Positions 12,249 to 23,709 of a stretch of DNA of 64,000 bases are shown here, one piece after another. Position 1 is the first letter of the stretch. Each line of letters starts with the position of its first letter. Origin of the DNA: Morchella semilibera (lineage: Eukaryota > Ascomycota > Pezizomycetes > Pezizales > Morchellaceae); NCBI GenBank assembly GCA_009192285.1, contig CM018604.1, positions 3,224,001-3,288,000 on the forward strand, written 5' to 3'. Under the pieces are notes generated by a model. It did not search any database. It was not told the DNA's origin and saw only the letters and a list, made by a program, of their open reading frames with translations. The translations under genes and the position numbers were made by a program.

Positions 12249-12438
12249 CTAGCTACAGAAAGCCTGCCACTCCTCGGGGCGCAGCCTATACCGCCCCTCC
12301 CCGACGCTGCGCGGCATCTCCCCCTCGTCCTCGGCGAGCTGCTCGGCGCGTATCCTGCGCAGCTCGGCCGGCTCGAAGAAGCTGGCGAGGAGGTTGAAGA
12401 GGAAGGTGAAGATGTTGTGGAGGGAGAGGCTCGTCCTG
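12249..12438 (-). pseudogene. Remnant or last exon of a GC-rich gene
   Basis: On the minus strand from about 12438 an open frame of some 60 codons runs to TAG at 12249-12251. It reads SLHNIFTFLFNLLASFFEP, then AELRRIRAEQLAEDEGEMPR and ends RPEEWQAFCS. A hydrophobic segment is followed by a charged amphipathic tail, which is not what a random frame gives. Just upstream is an acceptor-like ACCCCCAG with a GTCAAC branch, so this could be the last exon of a gene, but I find no convincing earlier exon. Codon use goes from C-ending to G-ending along the exon, as in the GC-rich genes at 30.5, 31.9 and 54 kb. A CGAGTGAT box lies about 310 bp upstream. Confidence 0.5.
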
Positions 12439-14192
12439 GGGGTTGACGTTGGTGCTTTGGCGGGCTTGTTGGGGCCGCGGGGGGTGCATTATGTTGTGAA
12501 GGGGGTAGGAGGGAGTAGTTTAGTTGTGGATTGGGGTGTTTGTGGGGTTGGATTGGAAAAGGGATTTATGGACTGGACTGCTGGGCCTGGTTGAAGGATT
12601 GCGTGGGACGGGATTTGGGCTTATTAATGGGCAGGGCAAACGTGTATTCGGGAATGTGGAGTAACTGTATATATGTGCATTGAACGTAGGTTTGATACTT
12701 GGGGCTCCGTTATCAAAAATAAGGGGGGCGGTGCTACTAGCCAATTTTAATCATAGATTGTCACTCACGCTAACAGAGGTCAGGTGACTGAGTGATAACT
12801 CGTGACTATACGTTTTTCAATGGATGTCTTAGTTTGGAATGGATATCAATAAATAGAGACACAGATTGAATATTCGAATGCGTGGAAGTTTGGCTCCGTG
12901 GGCGTGTTAGTGGTGGCTCGTATGCTCGAGGTAATGTTTTGAATATAGGAGAAATCTTACCTAGCTAAACGTCTGACCAGGTCAGGCGAAAGAAAAAAAG
13001 AAAAAGAACCTTTGTATATACCGCTAGCCAAAAGACAGCAAAAACCTCCTTTGTAATGGCCTTCCTAGTTGTTTGAACGGCGGTGGGTGAGGTGGTGCAG
13101 AGTGTATCCCGAGGGTCCGCATACAGAAACGACTAAAACTAATGTACTATAAGTCTCGAGAAGAACTAGTTGAAGGGTTAAAACCGGGGAACTTGCGTGC
13201 AGAATTGGGGTGTGCCACCTGCTTAAAAAAAAAGTGGGGCTTTCGATTTAGTAACCCGACTAGGGCCTCAAGGCCAACAGCAGATGCCCCACGAAACGTC
13301 GGCCCCGCGGTGGAGGATCAGCTGGCTAAATATCTAGTAAGGGGCTGATCAGGAGTGGGCAGCACATACCCCCGCATGCCGATGGGCTGTGTTACGTCTC
13401 GCTAGGTGCTGCAAAGAGATGATTCGGCAATGGGGGCTCAGGGGGGCGTTATACAGATATGTTTACCCTAAAGGGTTGCCCCGCGTTTGATAGGCTGTCA
13501 GGGCCGTATCGAGGGTTTCAAAGGCCTTGTAGTGCTTTTGTAGCCAAAAAGTCTTTCGGGTATGCCCCACTCGTAGGGTATCAGTACAGTCGAGTAAGGG
13601 CGCGAAAACGCCGCAAGGCCGTACCCTCATTTCGCCCTTATGGATATTTCAGGGTTAGGTTTGTTACAGTAGAAAGTTAACTTTTGGCGGCAAAACAATC
13701 AACCTTTTGTGATGGATTCCAGTTTCCATGCAAACTATAAGGATAACACACCAGAAAATTAGAAAAAGTGCTAAGGTATGAATGAAATCTGAGATAGTAA
13801 ATCTAAGGGTGAATACTGACTATCATAATTATATCCTATAGCCACTTACAGCAGATTGCAACCCGAAACATCCATGACAGCGAGACTATGATTCCCGCCA
13901 ACGGAACCGCCGACAGTCCGTCCAACCCAAGACAAAGCCCTCTACCATCAAGAGCAATCTGTGGTGAGGACCCATGTACAAGACACGAAAGAAGGGGTCA
14001 TCCCCAAAAGGAAGCTTGTTTTAGTAACTTTCTACGCCAGAGTCAGTTGGGTTGTCCTCTAGCTAGCTTCTTAGTCACGAACCTTCAACTGCGGTCGGTT
14101 TTCGGGTAGGGTCCTTGTGGGTGTGCCCGACGCGATGGGGGAGGGCATTTCCGAATCATGTGTCGCCAGCCGCTGATAGCTAACCCTAACTA
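12439..14192. other. Intergenic, no gene seen
   Basis: No supported gene. Two CGAGTGAT boxes (12751-12766, diverged, and 12788-12807) lie back to back. A telomere-like CTAACCCTAACTAAC sits at 14180-14194, directly against the right copy of the inverted duplication. Confidence 0.45.
12788..12807 (+). repeat. CGAGTGAT box, copy 5
   Basis: CTGAGTGATAACTCGTGACT. It faces a weaker, inverted copy at 12751-12766, so together they form an imperfect inverted pair. Confidence 0.5.
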
Positions 14193-14507
14193 ACATACAC
14201 CATCTCCTGCGTGGACCGCCGTCTGTTGCGGCCTTGGGTCTCGGGATAGTGGCTGATGCTTGATAGGGCGTGTATGCGGTGACTTGAGTTCTGCATGTAC
14301 ACGATGAGTATTCGCCCGTGTGGAGAGAGTGCGGCCTATAGTCTCTCTACCGGTATCCTCCGCGCCTCCATTTCTACAGAAGATGCCCTGTAGCTTGTGA
14401 AGGGTGCTTATATACACCGCCACCAATAGGAGTTTGCGCTTGGATATACGGCTATGACTCTCCTCTTCATGGTGCTCCTGGTACGTATCCACCTCCGTTT
14501 TCACAAT
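14193..14507 (-). repeat. Inverted duplication, right copy
   Basis: Reverse-orientation partner of 11044-11371. The left boundary abuts a telomere-like box and the right boundary is CACAATG. It keeps a 104-codon open frame on the minus strand. Confidence 0.7.
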
Positions 14508-15689
14508 GGGTTCAGTATGTAGTGACAGATCCCCAACGCCGGAAAACTCTGTTTACGGCGCCTGGGTTAGATAAAAAAAACCCAAGAAGAGGGGGAGCAA
14601 GTTGGACTATCCATACCTCTCGTAGCAGCTAACTGTTTCGTTTGTTCAACCGCCTCCACTTTTCGGCGGGGGCAGGGTGTGACTAGCTACCCTGTGGTTG
14701 CGACAAGCAGATAGCGGCGACCAGGTCCTCGGTGTGCGTGTGGGGTGCAGCAAGTGGTAAGAGCCATAGATCTGTCGCAAACTCGATGGGGGGGGGGGGG
14801 CGATCACATATCGCGCCCTATCGTGCAGTCAGCCTATGCGTGTTCTGGCGGGGTAGGGGTATATAGTTCAGCAGGTGGGATGTACATACCGCGATGCAAT
14901 CGACACACATGGGCTGTAATAGAGGGGGAGACTGGCATCAAAATTCTGTTGGTGACTGGCTGTCGTAGCGGGGGTCATCATGGGTGGGGAGGCACACAGT
15001 TGCGTCTGTTGTCTCGTGCCAAGACTCGCTGCATCGAGCTTCTAGTGAAGACTCTGAATAGCGTCTTTTATCCACACTGAAGTCTCGGAAGTTGAAAGAT
15101 GGATTTCGAGGCCAAATAACCGGGAGTCGTATGCATAGCTAAACGGGCAGCGCAACCCTGGAAAGCCTGACAGATCATATGTCTAAAATTCAGGGTTAGG
15201 TCTTTTCATGTAAATATCCTGGTAGTTTTTCCTCGGCTACAACTTTCGAGTGTGGGACAAAGACTCTAATACCTACTTGAACATATGGTGATTGCATACA
15301 ACTTGCTATGTACTCCTAGATACGAAAATAGAGACCTTGCATACTTGATACAGCAGGAGAGGAGTTTGTGGTGGAATTGTCGGTGGGGCCAGCTTTTCCT
15401 AGTGCCAGTAGTAACCCTGACCCTGACCCTGACCCTCCTGCAGTTCCACCACGCGTTATACCCACGATAGTGGTGGTTACATGTATGAATTAAGATTTTT
15501 TTGATCATTAAGAAATCTGTGTATTAGAAAGATGCTCATCAGAGAAAAAGTTCTAGAGCGCACACAGAATTGTCACAGAGAATTTATTTTTGTTGCGACA
15601 AAATACATAGCGAAACACAAATAATGATTTCATAGAGACACCTAAGAACGATCAAAGGCAAGAAGACAAAGAACTAAGAGTTATCTAAA
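14508..15689. other. Intergenic, no gene seen
   Basis: No gene. It holds a G-run at about 14787-14798, a variant telomere-like tract (CCCTGA repeats, 15411-15438) and an A-rich stretch from 15660 that would be the 3' flank of the hairpin locus on the minus strand, including AATAAA (minus) at 15700-15695. Confidence 0.45.
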
Positions 15690-15832
15690 AAAAATTTATT
15701 CTAACTAAAAATAAAAAAAAACAAAAGAAAAACAAAAGAAAAACTAACTAAAACAAAAAAGAACTAACTAAAAATTAAAAAAAAAAACCCCCCAAGATTC
15801 CTCCTCTTTACCGGTTTTCCTCCTCTTGAAGT

Positions 15833-15863
15833 CTCTTGGTGTCCCAGCTAGGGACACCAAGAG
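15833..15863. repeat. Hairpin, 13-bp arms
   Basis: CTCTTGGTGTCCC pairs perfectly with GGGACACCAAGAG around a 5-nt loop. It is the last strong hairpin at the 3' end of the locus and could help define the transcript end. Confidence 0.8.
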
Positions 15864-16108
15864 CAAAGCACCACCGACCCCCTTGGTTTGTGTGGGGGTG
15901 GTAGCTCCGAGGTTCCCATCGACCGAGGGTGTCCCGTTGGGACTGACCGCTCGGGAGGAAGTCCTCGGAGCATGGTAGTGCGGTGGTGTGGTGGTAGGTG
16001 GTGCACCCCGCGCGCGACAAGACCCGAGGTCTTGTGCCTGCCGAGATCGGTACAGGCTGGTGGTAGTGGTGGTGGTGGCGCGGGGTGCTGGCTCGAGCGC
16101 TCAGCTCG

Positions 16109-16165
16109 ATGGTAGTGGTAGTGGTAGTGGTAGTGGTAGTGGTAGTGATGGTGGTGGTGGTGGTG
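16109..16165. repeat. GGTAGT microsatellite
   Basis: About six GGTAGT units followed by GGT repeats. Similar GGT tracts occur at 18867-18911, 19285-19350 and near 20610-20655 in the same locus. Confidence 0.85.
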
Positions 16166-16367
16166 TTTGTTGGCCTCGGTGGCCCTTGTGGCTGCTGCGT
16201 TGCAGCGTAGCCGACGACGTAAGGGCCCAACCAGATCTCCATGTCTGGTTGGCCATCTCGAGGCGTGATGATGGTGGTGATGGTGATGATGATGGTGGTA
16301 GTGGTAGTGGTGTCCCGGGTCCGCCAGTCGGGACTTTGGTGATGGCAGTTGGGAAGGACATCCGGGA

Positions 16368-16422
16368 CCTCGCATCATATGCGAGGGTTTTGGTAGCTGA
16401 GCTCCGCTGGTTGGGAGCTCAG
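16368..16422. repeat. Two adjacent hairpins
   Basis: CCTCGCAT/ATGCGAGG with a 3-nt loop (16368-16386) and CTGAGCTCC/GGAGCTCAG with an 8-nt loop (16397-16422) stand 10 nt apart with unrelated stem sequences. Confidence 0.8.
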
Positions 16423-16529
16423 TGCCTTTACAGACTGTGCTGTAAGGTCTTGTTGTCCCTATATTTCTGTGAATTGTTAGACAAGAAGAACATGTAAATA
16501 TTAGAATCGAGAAGAACTTACCTTTTTTC

Positions 16530-16760
16530 ACCCCTTGGGGTAACAACCATTTCTTGCCCAGCAAGGCAAGACAAAACCACTTCTGTCACCCAATGGTGAC
16601 TCTTCTGCAGGCCCCAAAGGCCACAGAAACTCTCTCTCGCCCAGTGGCGACTCTCCCTCTCTTCTGACCCAAAGGCCAGAAACCCCACTCGCCTCTCAGG
16701 CGACCTCATCCTCTCTCGCCTTCTCGGCGACTCCATCCTCTCTCTCGCCTCCATGGCGAG
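16530..16760. repeat. Hairpin array A1
   Basis: About nine hairpins in a row with pyrimidine-rich spacers. Stems include ACCCC/GGGGT, CTTGCC/GGCAAG, GTCACC/GGTGAC, GGCC/GGCC, TCGCC/GGCGA (several), and CTCGCC/GGCGAG. Loops of 0-6 nt differ freely while the arms stay complementary. Confidence 0.8.
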
Positions 16761-17090
16761 CTCATCCCCTCCACCCTCTCCTCTCCTCTCTCCTCTCTCC
16801 CCTCACCCCCTCTCCCGGCCACTCCACTCCTGGCCACTCCACTCCACTCCACTCCACTCCCCCTCTCCTCTCCTCACCCCCTCTCCTCTCCTCACCCCCT
16901 CTCCTCTCCTCACCCCCTCACCTCCTCACCCCCTCACCCCTCACCCCCTCACCCCCTCACCCCCTCACCCCCTCACCCCCTCACCCCCTCACCCCCTCAC
17001 CCCCTCACCCCCTCACCCCCTCACCCCCTCACCCTCTCTCCTCTCCTCTCCTCTCCTCTCCTCTCCTCTCCTCTCCTCTCCTCTCCTCTG
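16761..17090. repeat. CT/CCCTCA low-complexity tract
   Basis: CTCTCC, CCACTCCA and CCCCTCA repeats, changing to a pure CTCTC run at the right end. On the minus (transcribed) strand this is G-rich and could form quadruplexes. Confidence 0.85.
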
Positions 17091-18392
17091 GGATGGCTCA
17101 TCACACCACCCCCCGCCAGACCCACCCGCGATACCGCACGGGGCGACCCGGGTAGTCCGATGATCGACTACCAGGTGAAAACAAACTAACAAGTCGGTAT
17201 AGTTAGCATCTCCCAAAGGTTAAGACTTACCTGGCCATTGCGCTCAGTTGGGAGATTTCTCCCTCTCCTCTCCCTTCGGGCATCTCAAGGTCAGAGGGGG
17301 TCTGACAACTCCAACTCCGGGCCATAATACCGGTTCAACCCAGGACTCTCCAGGAGTATCTCCCGGGAGGACACAGACGGCACGGAAGGTATCCATCAGG
17401 CGGGCTTCTAGGCATTTTCGAGATGGCGGTCTCTTAGCTTATCAGTTATGATAGCTAGCCATTCCTTGAAGGACATGGACTTTTGCACACAATGTGTGAG
17501 AACAGGGAGCTTGTCCTTCCTTGTTCTTTTTGGTGGTGGTGGTAGTGGTAATGTATGTGGTGGTGGGGGTTTCGGGAGTACCAGGGGCCATAAGCCCCCG
17601 GGGTACCCGGTATTTCTAGCAGCAGATAATTAGCCTGATACAAATACGCTTTTTTTTGGAGAGGAGGGAGTGGAAGTGGGGGAACGTTGTGGGATTGGTG
17701 AAACAGAAAGCGTAGGGAATAGACAGACCTTTTGATTTTGTCGCTGCTGGCTTTTTGAATCCGGTAGCCCATAGGCTGACCGGCGGAGACGGCATAACCT
17801 GCCACCATGTTAGCCTGTTACAAGATAAGACCTTTTTTTGAAGTCTGAATGGCAGTGAAGGAAAGTAGAGGAAAAGTAAACAGAAAGGTAGGAAAGGAGT
17901 AATACTGACCGCTCATCTAAACAGTGTTCACTGTTTAAGAACAAGGAAGGGAGGAGAAAGGAAAAGTTTCTGGTGTTTGAGAGACCGCCAAGTCTCTCTG
18001 CCCAGAATGCCCGCCGAGGACTCGCTGTCCTTATGCCGTCTGCTGAGGTCCTCCCTAAGGAGAACTCAACCTTTGAGCCCTGAATGGGTCTCCCCGCTAC
18101 TTCTGGCCTTTCGGCAGAATTGTCTCGCCCCCCCAGTTCCCCTCAATGCCCTAAGGAGAGGATCGTTCGATCACTCCCCATGCCCGACTTGAAGTCAGGC
18201 GGGCGACTAGGCCAGGCTTGCCAGCTCCTCTGAGAGGTGCCGACCACACCGACCAGTCCGTAAGCTCTCTCCCCCCCATATCCTGGAAATCCAAGACACG
18301 GGGGAGCCCAACCACAACGTGCGGTATCTCCCAAGAGCAGCAAGCTGCCCCCCGAAGTACCCCGTCCTCTCCGCCTTTCCTCCTCTTCTCTC

Positions 18393-18679
18393 TCGCCCCA
18401 CGGGCGACACTCCTCTCTCGCCCCACGGGCGACTCTCCTCTCTTGCCCATTGGGCAAGTCTCCTCTCTCTTGCCCACAGGGCAACAGACTCTCTCTCGCC
18501 CCTCGGGCGACTCTCTCTCATGCCCCTCAGGCATCACTCTCTCTCGCCCCTCGGGCGACTGACTCTTGCCCTCGGGCAAAAGCTTCTCTCTCGCCCACTG
18601 GGCGGCTCTCTCTCATGCCCCTCGGGCATCACTCTCTCTCTTGCCCCTCGGGCAAAAGACTTCTCTCGCTTCTCGGAGA
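18393..18679. repeat. Hairpin array A2 with stem switching
   Basis: Twelve hairpins, each about 15 nt, spaced by CTCTCT-like linkers. Stems fall into three versions that differ by paired changes: TCGCCC/GGGCGA, TTGCCC/GGGCAA and ATGCCC/GGGCAT. Almost every change in one arm is matched in the other. Loops are two or three bases. This is the clearest covariation in the window. Confidence 0.85.
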
Positions 18680-18866
18680 GACTCCCACTGTCTCCCGGTC
18701 GGCGGTGCTCTCTCGCCCCAAAGGGCGGAAACCATTTCTAGCCCTCGCGGGCGGAGACTCTCGCGAGTCCCAGGCGTCGAGACGCCTTCGCGCATCTTGT
18801 GCGCGGGTCTTTTTTTGGCCTCGAGGCCAGCTCCAGTCTCTGGAAGAGAGACGCCAGACTGGAGCT

Positions 18867-18911
18867 TAGGTGGTGGTGGTGGTGGTGGTGGTGGTGGTGG
18901 TTGTGGTGGGG
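18867..18911. repeat. GGT microsatellite
   Basis: Uninterrupted GGT units, then a few variants, inside an exon of the hairpin locus. Confidence 0.85.
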
Positions 18912-19194
18912 TCCGGAGTACCGGAGGTCTTGGAAATTCCAAGATCCCCTCTACCTATGGTCGTAGAGGGGTCGGCCAGCAGGAGAATCGGGCCTTGCGG
19001 CCAGGGTGGTGAGGCCGCTTGGTGTATGGAATAAGGGTTCCAACGGGGAACCCTTATTCTCGAAATCAGAAACGCCCCCAACGGAGTTGGGAGCGTTCTG
19101 TTCTCCCCCCGAAGTCATTGGGGGGAGCCAGAAAGACCTGTTGGCCTGTGGTTTTTGGGAATGCCGAACCTGTGTTCGACATTCCCATCGGGTT

Positions 19195-19225
19195 CCGGTA
19201 GTAGTTCTTGACGAACTACTACCGG
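19195..19225. repeat. Hairpin, 13-bp arms
   Basis: CCGGTAGTAGTTC pairs with GAACTACTACCGG around TTGAC. A neighbour at 19157-19186 (GGGAATG...CATTCCC) has one mismatch. Confidence 0.8.
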
Positions 19226-19748
19226 TATCCCGCCGGTTTGGGGGGGCGGGAAACCGCCACCTCGCTGGTTAGGAGTAACCAGCAAAGGTGACGGTGGTGG
19301 TGGTGGTGGTTTTAGTGGTGGTGGTGGTGGTGTTGGTGGTGTTGGTGGTGATGGCCATATGGCCCCGAATTGTGATGGATAGAGAGCCACAAGGGCTCTC
19401 ATATCCGATCCAACAGCCCATGTGGTTATTGCACCGCGGTGCAAGAACCTGAGCAGAGAGGATCTCCTATATAAAGGTGAGTTAGAATAAAAGTAGTTAC
19501 TAGAAGTTTTAGGGGCGAGACTTACTGCTCTGATATCACCATCCCCGGCAGGGGATGGGATTTTAGCAGACGAAGTCATTGACTTCGCCGCCAACCAGCC
19601 CAGAAGGTGCAGCAGCAGAGAGACTACTGCACCAAGGCCTCTGGGGCCAGTTTCTAGGATGCCTAGCTGAGAAAGATGTTAGTATGAGAATAGATGTTAG
19701 GATTTCCGCAGGGTGACTTACCATCCAAATGTCAACATAGATTGACAT

Positions 19749-19789
19749 AAGGAAAACGGTAAAGGGAATGACCCTTTACCGTTTTCCTT
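19749..19789. repeat. Longest hairpin, 18-bp arms
   Basis: AAGGAAAACGGTAAAGGG pairs perfectly with the arm at 19772-19789 around a 5-nt loop. It lies in the exon just upstream (in transcription order) of the 19667-19721 intron. Confidence 0.85.
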
Positions 19790-19919
19790 CCCACTTTCCC
19801 ATTTCCTCCTCTTTCTTTTTTTTTTTTTATCTTTTTTTTTTTTTTTTTTTCGGGGCGGGGAGAGGGCAAAAGCCCATTCCCTTCGGAGGCCTAGGCCTCA
19901 CCCATATTTTTTTTTTCGA

Positions 19920-19995
19920 CAGTAGCCACGGCAGTGGCTACTGGACTTCCGACACGGTAGTCGGGAAAGCCTCCTCATCCGGCAGGATGAGGAGG
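19920..19995. repeat. Two hairpins with GGCA loops
   Basis: CAGTAGCCAC/GTGGCTACTG (19920-19943) and CCTCCTCATCC/GGATGAGGAGG (19970-19995). Both have the same GGCA loop although the stems are unrelated. Confidence 0.8.
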
Positions 19996-20130
19996 GGAAG
20001 GAGGTTGTTGGTGGCGGAGAGCAGAGGTCTGCGCTCGATCCGCGGGAGGTTTTGGTGGGCGGGGCGGGCGGGCCGACAGGATGTCGACCATTGTGGTGCT
20101 CCGCTTGGGGCCCAGTGGTGTTGGGACAGA

Positions 20131-20157
20131 TGGAAATGATCGCAATGATCATTTCCA
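20131..20157. repeat. Hairpin, 11-bp arms
   Basis: TGGAAATGATC/GATCATTTCCA with loop GCAAT. More follow: 20230-20256 and 20383-20405 (GAGACTGTCT/AGACAGTCTC). Confidence 0.8.
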
Positions 20158-20983
20158 CTGTAGGCAGCCCGAGGGCTGCGCGGTGGTGGTGGAGGTGGAG
20201 GTGGAGACGGCGGACGGTCTCGGGCGAGCTGGGGACAGTATCACCTCGCGGTGATATGTCCCGCGGTGGTGTTGCCCATTGTTGCTTCCCTTTCTGGAGA
20301 AGGGCGCTGGTGGTTGCCGGTGGTGGTGGCGGTCCAGTCTTGTCCGCAAGAGCTGGCGTTGGGGGGGGGGGGGTTGGTCCTTGAGACTGTCTAGTAGACA
20401 GTCTCGACCTCGGAGGAAGTGGCGGTGGTGGTGCCCTCAGGTGTCTGCAGCAGGCAGACCCCCGAGCATCGGTATCGCGGCGGTATGGGGGCCGGGCCGA
20501 TCTGGTATGTGGTGGAGGTGGTGGTGGAGGAGGAGGCGGGGGCTGTCCTGGTAGACAGCTATCCTCTTGTCGACGGAGCCCTTAGCCTTGGGCCCGCACA
20601 ACAAGAACGATATGTGGTGGTGGTGGTGGTGGAGAGGAGGTGGAGATGGTGGTGGGCGGAGTTGTAGGGGGCCAGTCCGCGGCGGCGCAAGGTTTTCCGA
20701 ACAGCCCGTGGGGCTGTTTGTCTCTGCCTGAGACGCAGGCACAGAGACGGTTGGAGGAGGGGGAGGGAAGCTCTCGGCGGCTTCTTTCTTGCAGTGTCGT
20801 GAGGCGGGGACACAGCACAGGTCGTTCTCAGACAACCTAAAGGTACCTGTAATTAACTTGTTAGCATATTACTCAACGCACTATGAAAGGATATAAAAGG
20901 AAAGGAGTAAGAAGATAACCTACCAGTTTAACTGGTGCCACTCTCTGGTCAGCAATAACCGGATTGCTCCACCCACGCCGCCC

Positions 20984-23709
20984 CCAGATGCACCTCCATG
21001 CGGTCTGGGGTCGCGGGTCGGAGCGCCGGAGTTGACTTTGATGGGTGCCACCCAATCCAAATGCACCTACATGCGGTAAGGAGAGGGGCACCAGAGGCTC
21101 TACCCACGTCGCCCTCAGATGCATCTCTATGCGGTCTGAGGTCGCGGGCCAGAGCGTCGGAGTTGCCGTTTTGACTCGAGTGCGGCCCCGATCTAGATGC
21201 ACCTCCATGCGGTCTAGAAAGGGTGCACCAGGGCCCTCCCCACGGCGCCCCAAGATGCACCACTGTGCGGTCAAGGGGGGTGGGTCTGAACCCCGGAGTC
21301 GTTGAATTTTTGAGTGCTGTCCCCAATTCAGATGCACCTACATGCGGTCTGAACCAGGGAGCACTGGCTTCTCCTAGAACCCTAGATAAAGTCAGTCAAA
21401 GTTAACTTCAAAGAAAGGAATAAGAAGACAAACTTACCAGTCCAGCTGGTTCTAGTCTCCAACGCCGAAGTGGTGGGGCCGGATGCCAGACCACTGGGGC
21501 GGTGCCGGGCGCCTCTCCCCACGACGCCCCTAGATGCACCGCTGTGCGGTCTAGGGTGGTGGGTCTGAGTGCCGGAGTTGATCTTAACGGGTGCCACCCA
21601 ATCCAAATGCACCTACATGCGGTTCAGAGAGGGGGCACCACGGGCTCTACCTACGTCGCCCTCAGATGCATCTCTATGCGGTCTGAGGTCGCAGGCCAGA
21701 GCGTCGGAGTTGTCGTTTGACTCGGGTGCGGCCCCGATCTAGATGCACCTCCATGCGGTCTAGAAAGGGTGCACCAGGGCCCTCCCCACGGCGCCCCAAG
21801 ATGCACCACTGTGCGGTCAAGGGGGGTGGGTCTGAGCCCCGGAGTCGTTGATTGTTTGTTCCCAGTGCTTCCCGATCCAGATGCACCTCCGTGCGGTCTG
21901 AAAAGGGGGCACCTCCAGAGCCCTCCCCACGGCGCCCCAAGATGCACCGCTGTGCGGTCGAGGGGGGTGGGTCTGAGCCCCGGAGTGGTTTGGTTCCAGT
22001 GCTTCCCGATCAAGATGCACCTACGTGCGGTCTAGAAAGGGGCACCAGAGTTCTCCTAGAACCCTATATATCAATGTCAGTCAGTGTTGGTTCCAAAGAT
22101 AGTAATGAGAAGACAACTTACCAGACGAGCTGGTCCTAGTCTCCAACGCCAAAGTGGTGGGGCCGGATGCCAGACCACTAAGGCAGCTACCGGACGCCTC
22201 TCCCCACCTAGCCCCTAGATGCACCGCTGTGCGGTCTAGGGTGGTTGGTCTGAGTGCCGGAGCCTTCTTGTCCCTGTGCCACCCGATCCAGATGCACCTC
22301 CATGCGGTCTGAAAAGGGGGCACCTCCAGAGCCCTCCCCACGACGCCCCAAGATGCACCGCTGTGCGGTCGAGGGGGGTGGGTCTGAGCCCCGGAGTGGT
22401 TTGTTCCAGTGCGGTCCTATCTAGATGCACCTCCATGCGGTCTAGACAGGGGCACCAGAGTTCCTCTACCGATCTGAATATCGTTAGAAAAGGCTATCTT
22501 CAAGAAAAAAATAAGGAAGAAAGGGAAAACTTACCAGTCTGGCTGGTCTCTCTATCTAGGGCTGAACTGGAGGGGCCTCCTCCCACGTCGCCCCCAGATG
22601 CACCTCCATGCGGTCTGGGGTCGTGGGTCTGAGTGCCGGAGATGTCTATTTGGTGCGGCCCAATCCCAGATGCACCACTGTGCGGTCTGAAAAGGGGCCC
22701 ACCCGAGCCCTCCTCACGAAGACCCCAGATGCATCGCTATGCGGTCCGGGGCCGTGAGTCTGAGCGCCGTAGATATCTGTTCCAGTGTGTCCCACTCCAG
22801 ATGCACCTACATGCGGTCTGAAGTGGGGACACCGGGTTTTCCCTACCATTCTAAATATCAAAGGTCAGACAAGATTATTTTTTTAAAAGAAAAAGAAAGT
22901 AGAGAGATAACTTACCAGCCCTGCTACTTCTCCTCTCCAACGCCATTTGGCTCCGGGTTCCTCCACCCACGACGCCCCCAGATGCACCTCCATGCGGTCT
23001 GGGGTCGTGGGTCGGAGCGCCGGGGTTCTCTGTTCCAGTGCGGTCCTATCTAGATGCACCTCCATGCGGTCTAGACAGGGGCACCAGAGTTCCTCTACCG
23101 ATCTGAATATCGTTAGATAAAGCTATCTTCAAGGAAAAGAAGGAAGAAAGAGGACAACTTACCAGTCTGTCTGGTCTCTCTATCTAGGGCTGAACTGGAG
23201 GGGCCTCCTCCCACGTCGCCCCCAGATGCACCTACATGCGGTCTGGGGTCGTGGGTCTGAGTGCCGGAGATGTCTATTAGGTGCGGCCCAATCCCAGATG
23301 CACCACTGTGCGGTCTGAAAAGGGGCCCACCCGAGCCCTCCTCACGAAAACCCCAGATGCATCGCTATGCGGTCCGGGGCCGTGAGTCTGAGCGTCGTAG
23401 ATATCTGTTCCAGTGCGGTCCCACTCCAGATGCACCTACATGCCGGTCTGAAGCGGGGACACCGGGTTTTCCCTACCATTCTAAATATCAAAGGTTAGAC
23501 AAGATTGTTTATTTTTAAAAGAAAAAGAAAGCAGAGAGATAACTTACCAGCCCTGCTACTCCTCATCTCCAACGCCATTCGGCTCCGGGTTCCTCCACCC
23601 ACGACGCCCCTAGATGCACCTACATGCGGTCTAGGGTCGTGGGTCGGAGCGCCGGGGTTCTCTGTCCCAGTGCGGTCCCAATCCAGATGCACCTACATGC
23701 GGTCTGAAA
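20984..23709. repeat. Hairpin array B, 30 copies of a TGCA-GCGGT unit
   Basis: Thirty copies of a roughly 23-nt core, GATGCACCTCCATGCGGTC and variants, spread over eight exons. The inner stem is GCAC/GTGC or GCAT/ATGC, varying together (about half keep a C-A mismatch). The outer arms also change in pairs: CCAGA/TCTGG, CTAGA/TCTAG, CTCAGA/TCTGAG, TTCAGA/TCTGAA, CCCCAGA/TCCGGGG. Between cores are shared phrases such as CCGGAG and GGGGGCACC. Larger exon-plus-intron blocks are duplicated: 22474-23102 resembles 23103-23736. Confidence 0.85.

Noticed and set aside
16101-16564. His/Thr-rich frames over the GGTAGT microsatellite
   Set aside because: Produced by translating a microsatellite, and cut by the intron at 16467-16521.
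18393-18679. CRISPR-like regular array
   Set aside because: The repeated parts are 15-nt palindromes with varying sequence and the spacers are CT-rich linkers of about 5-12 nt, all within a spliced eukaryotic locus.
20949-22436. Overlapping minus-strand open frames full of DRMEVHLG or RPHGGAS repeats
   Set aside because: They are the hairpin repeat read in different frames. They stop within exons or run into introns, and no single frame is kept across splice junctions.
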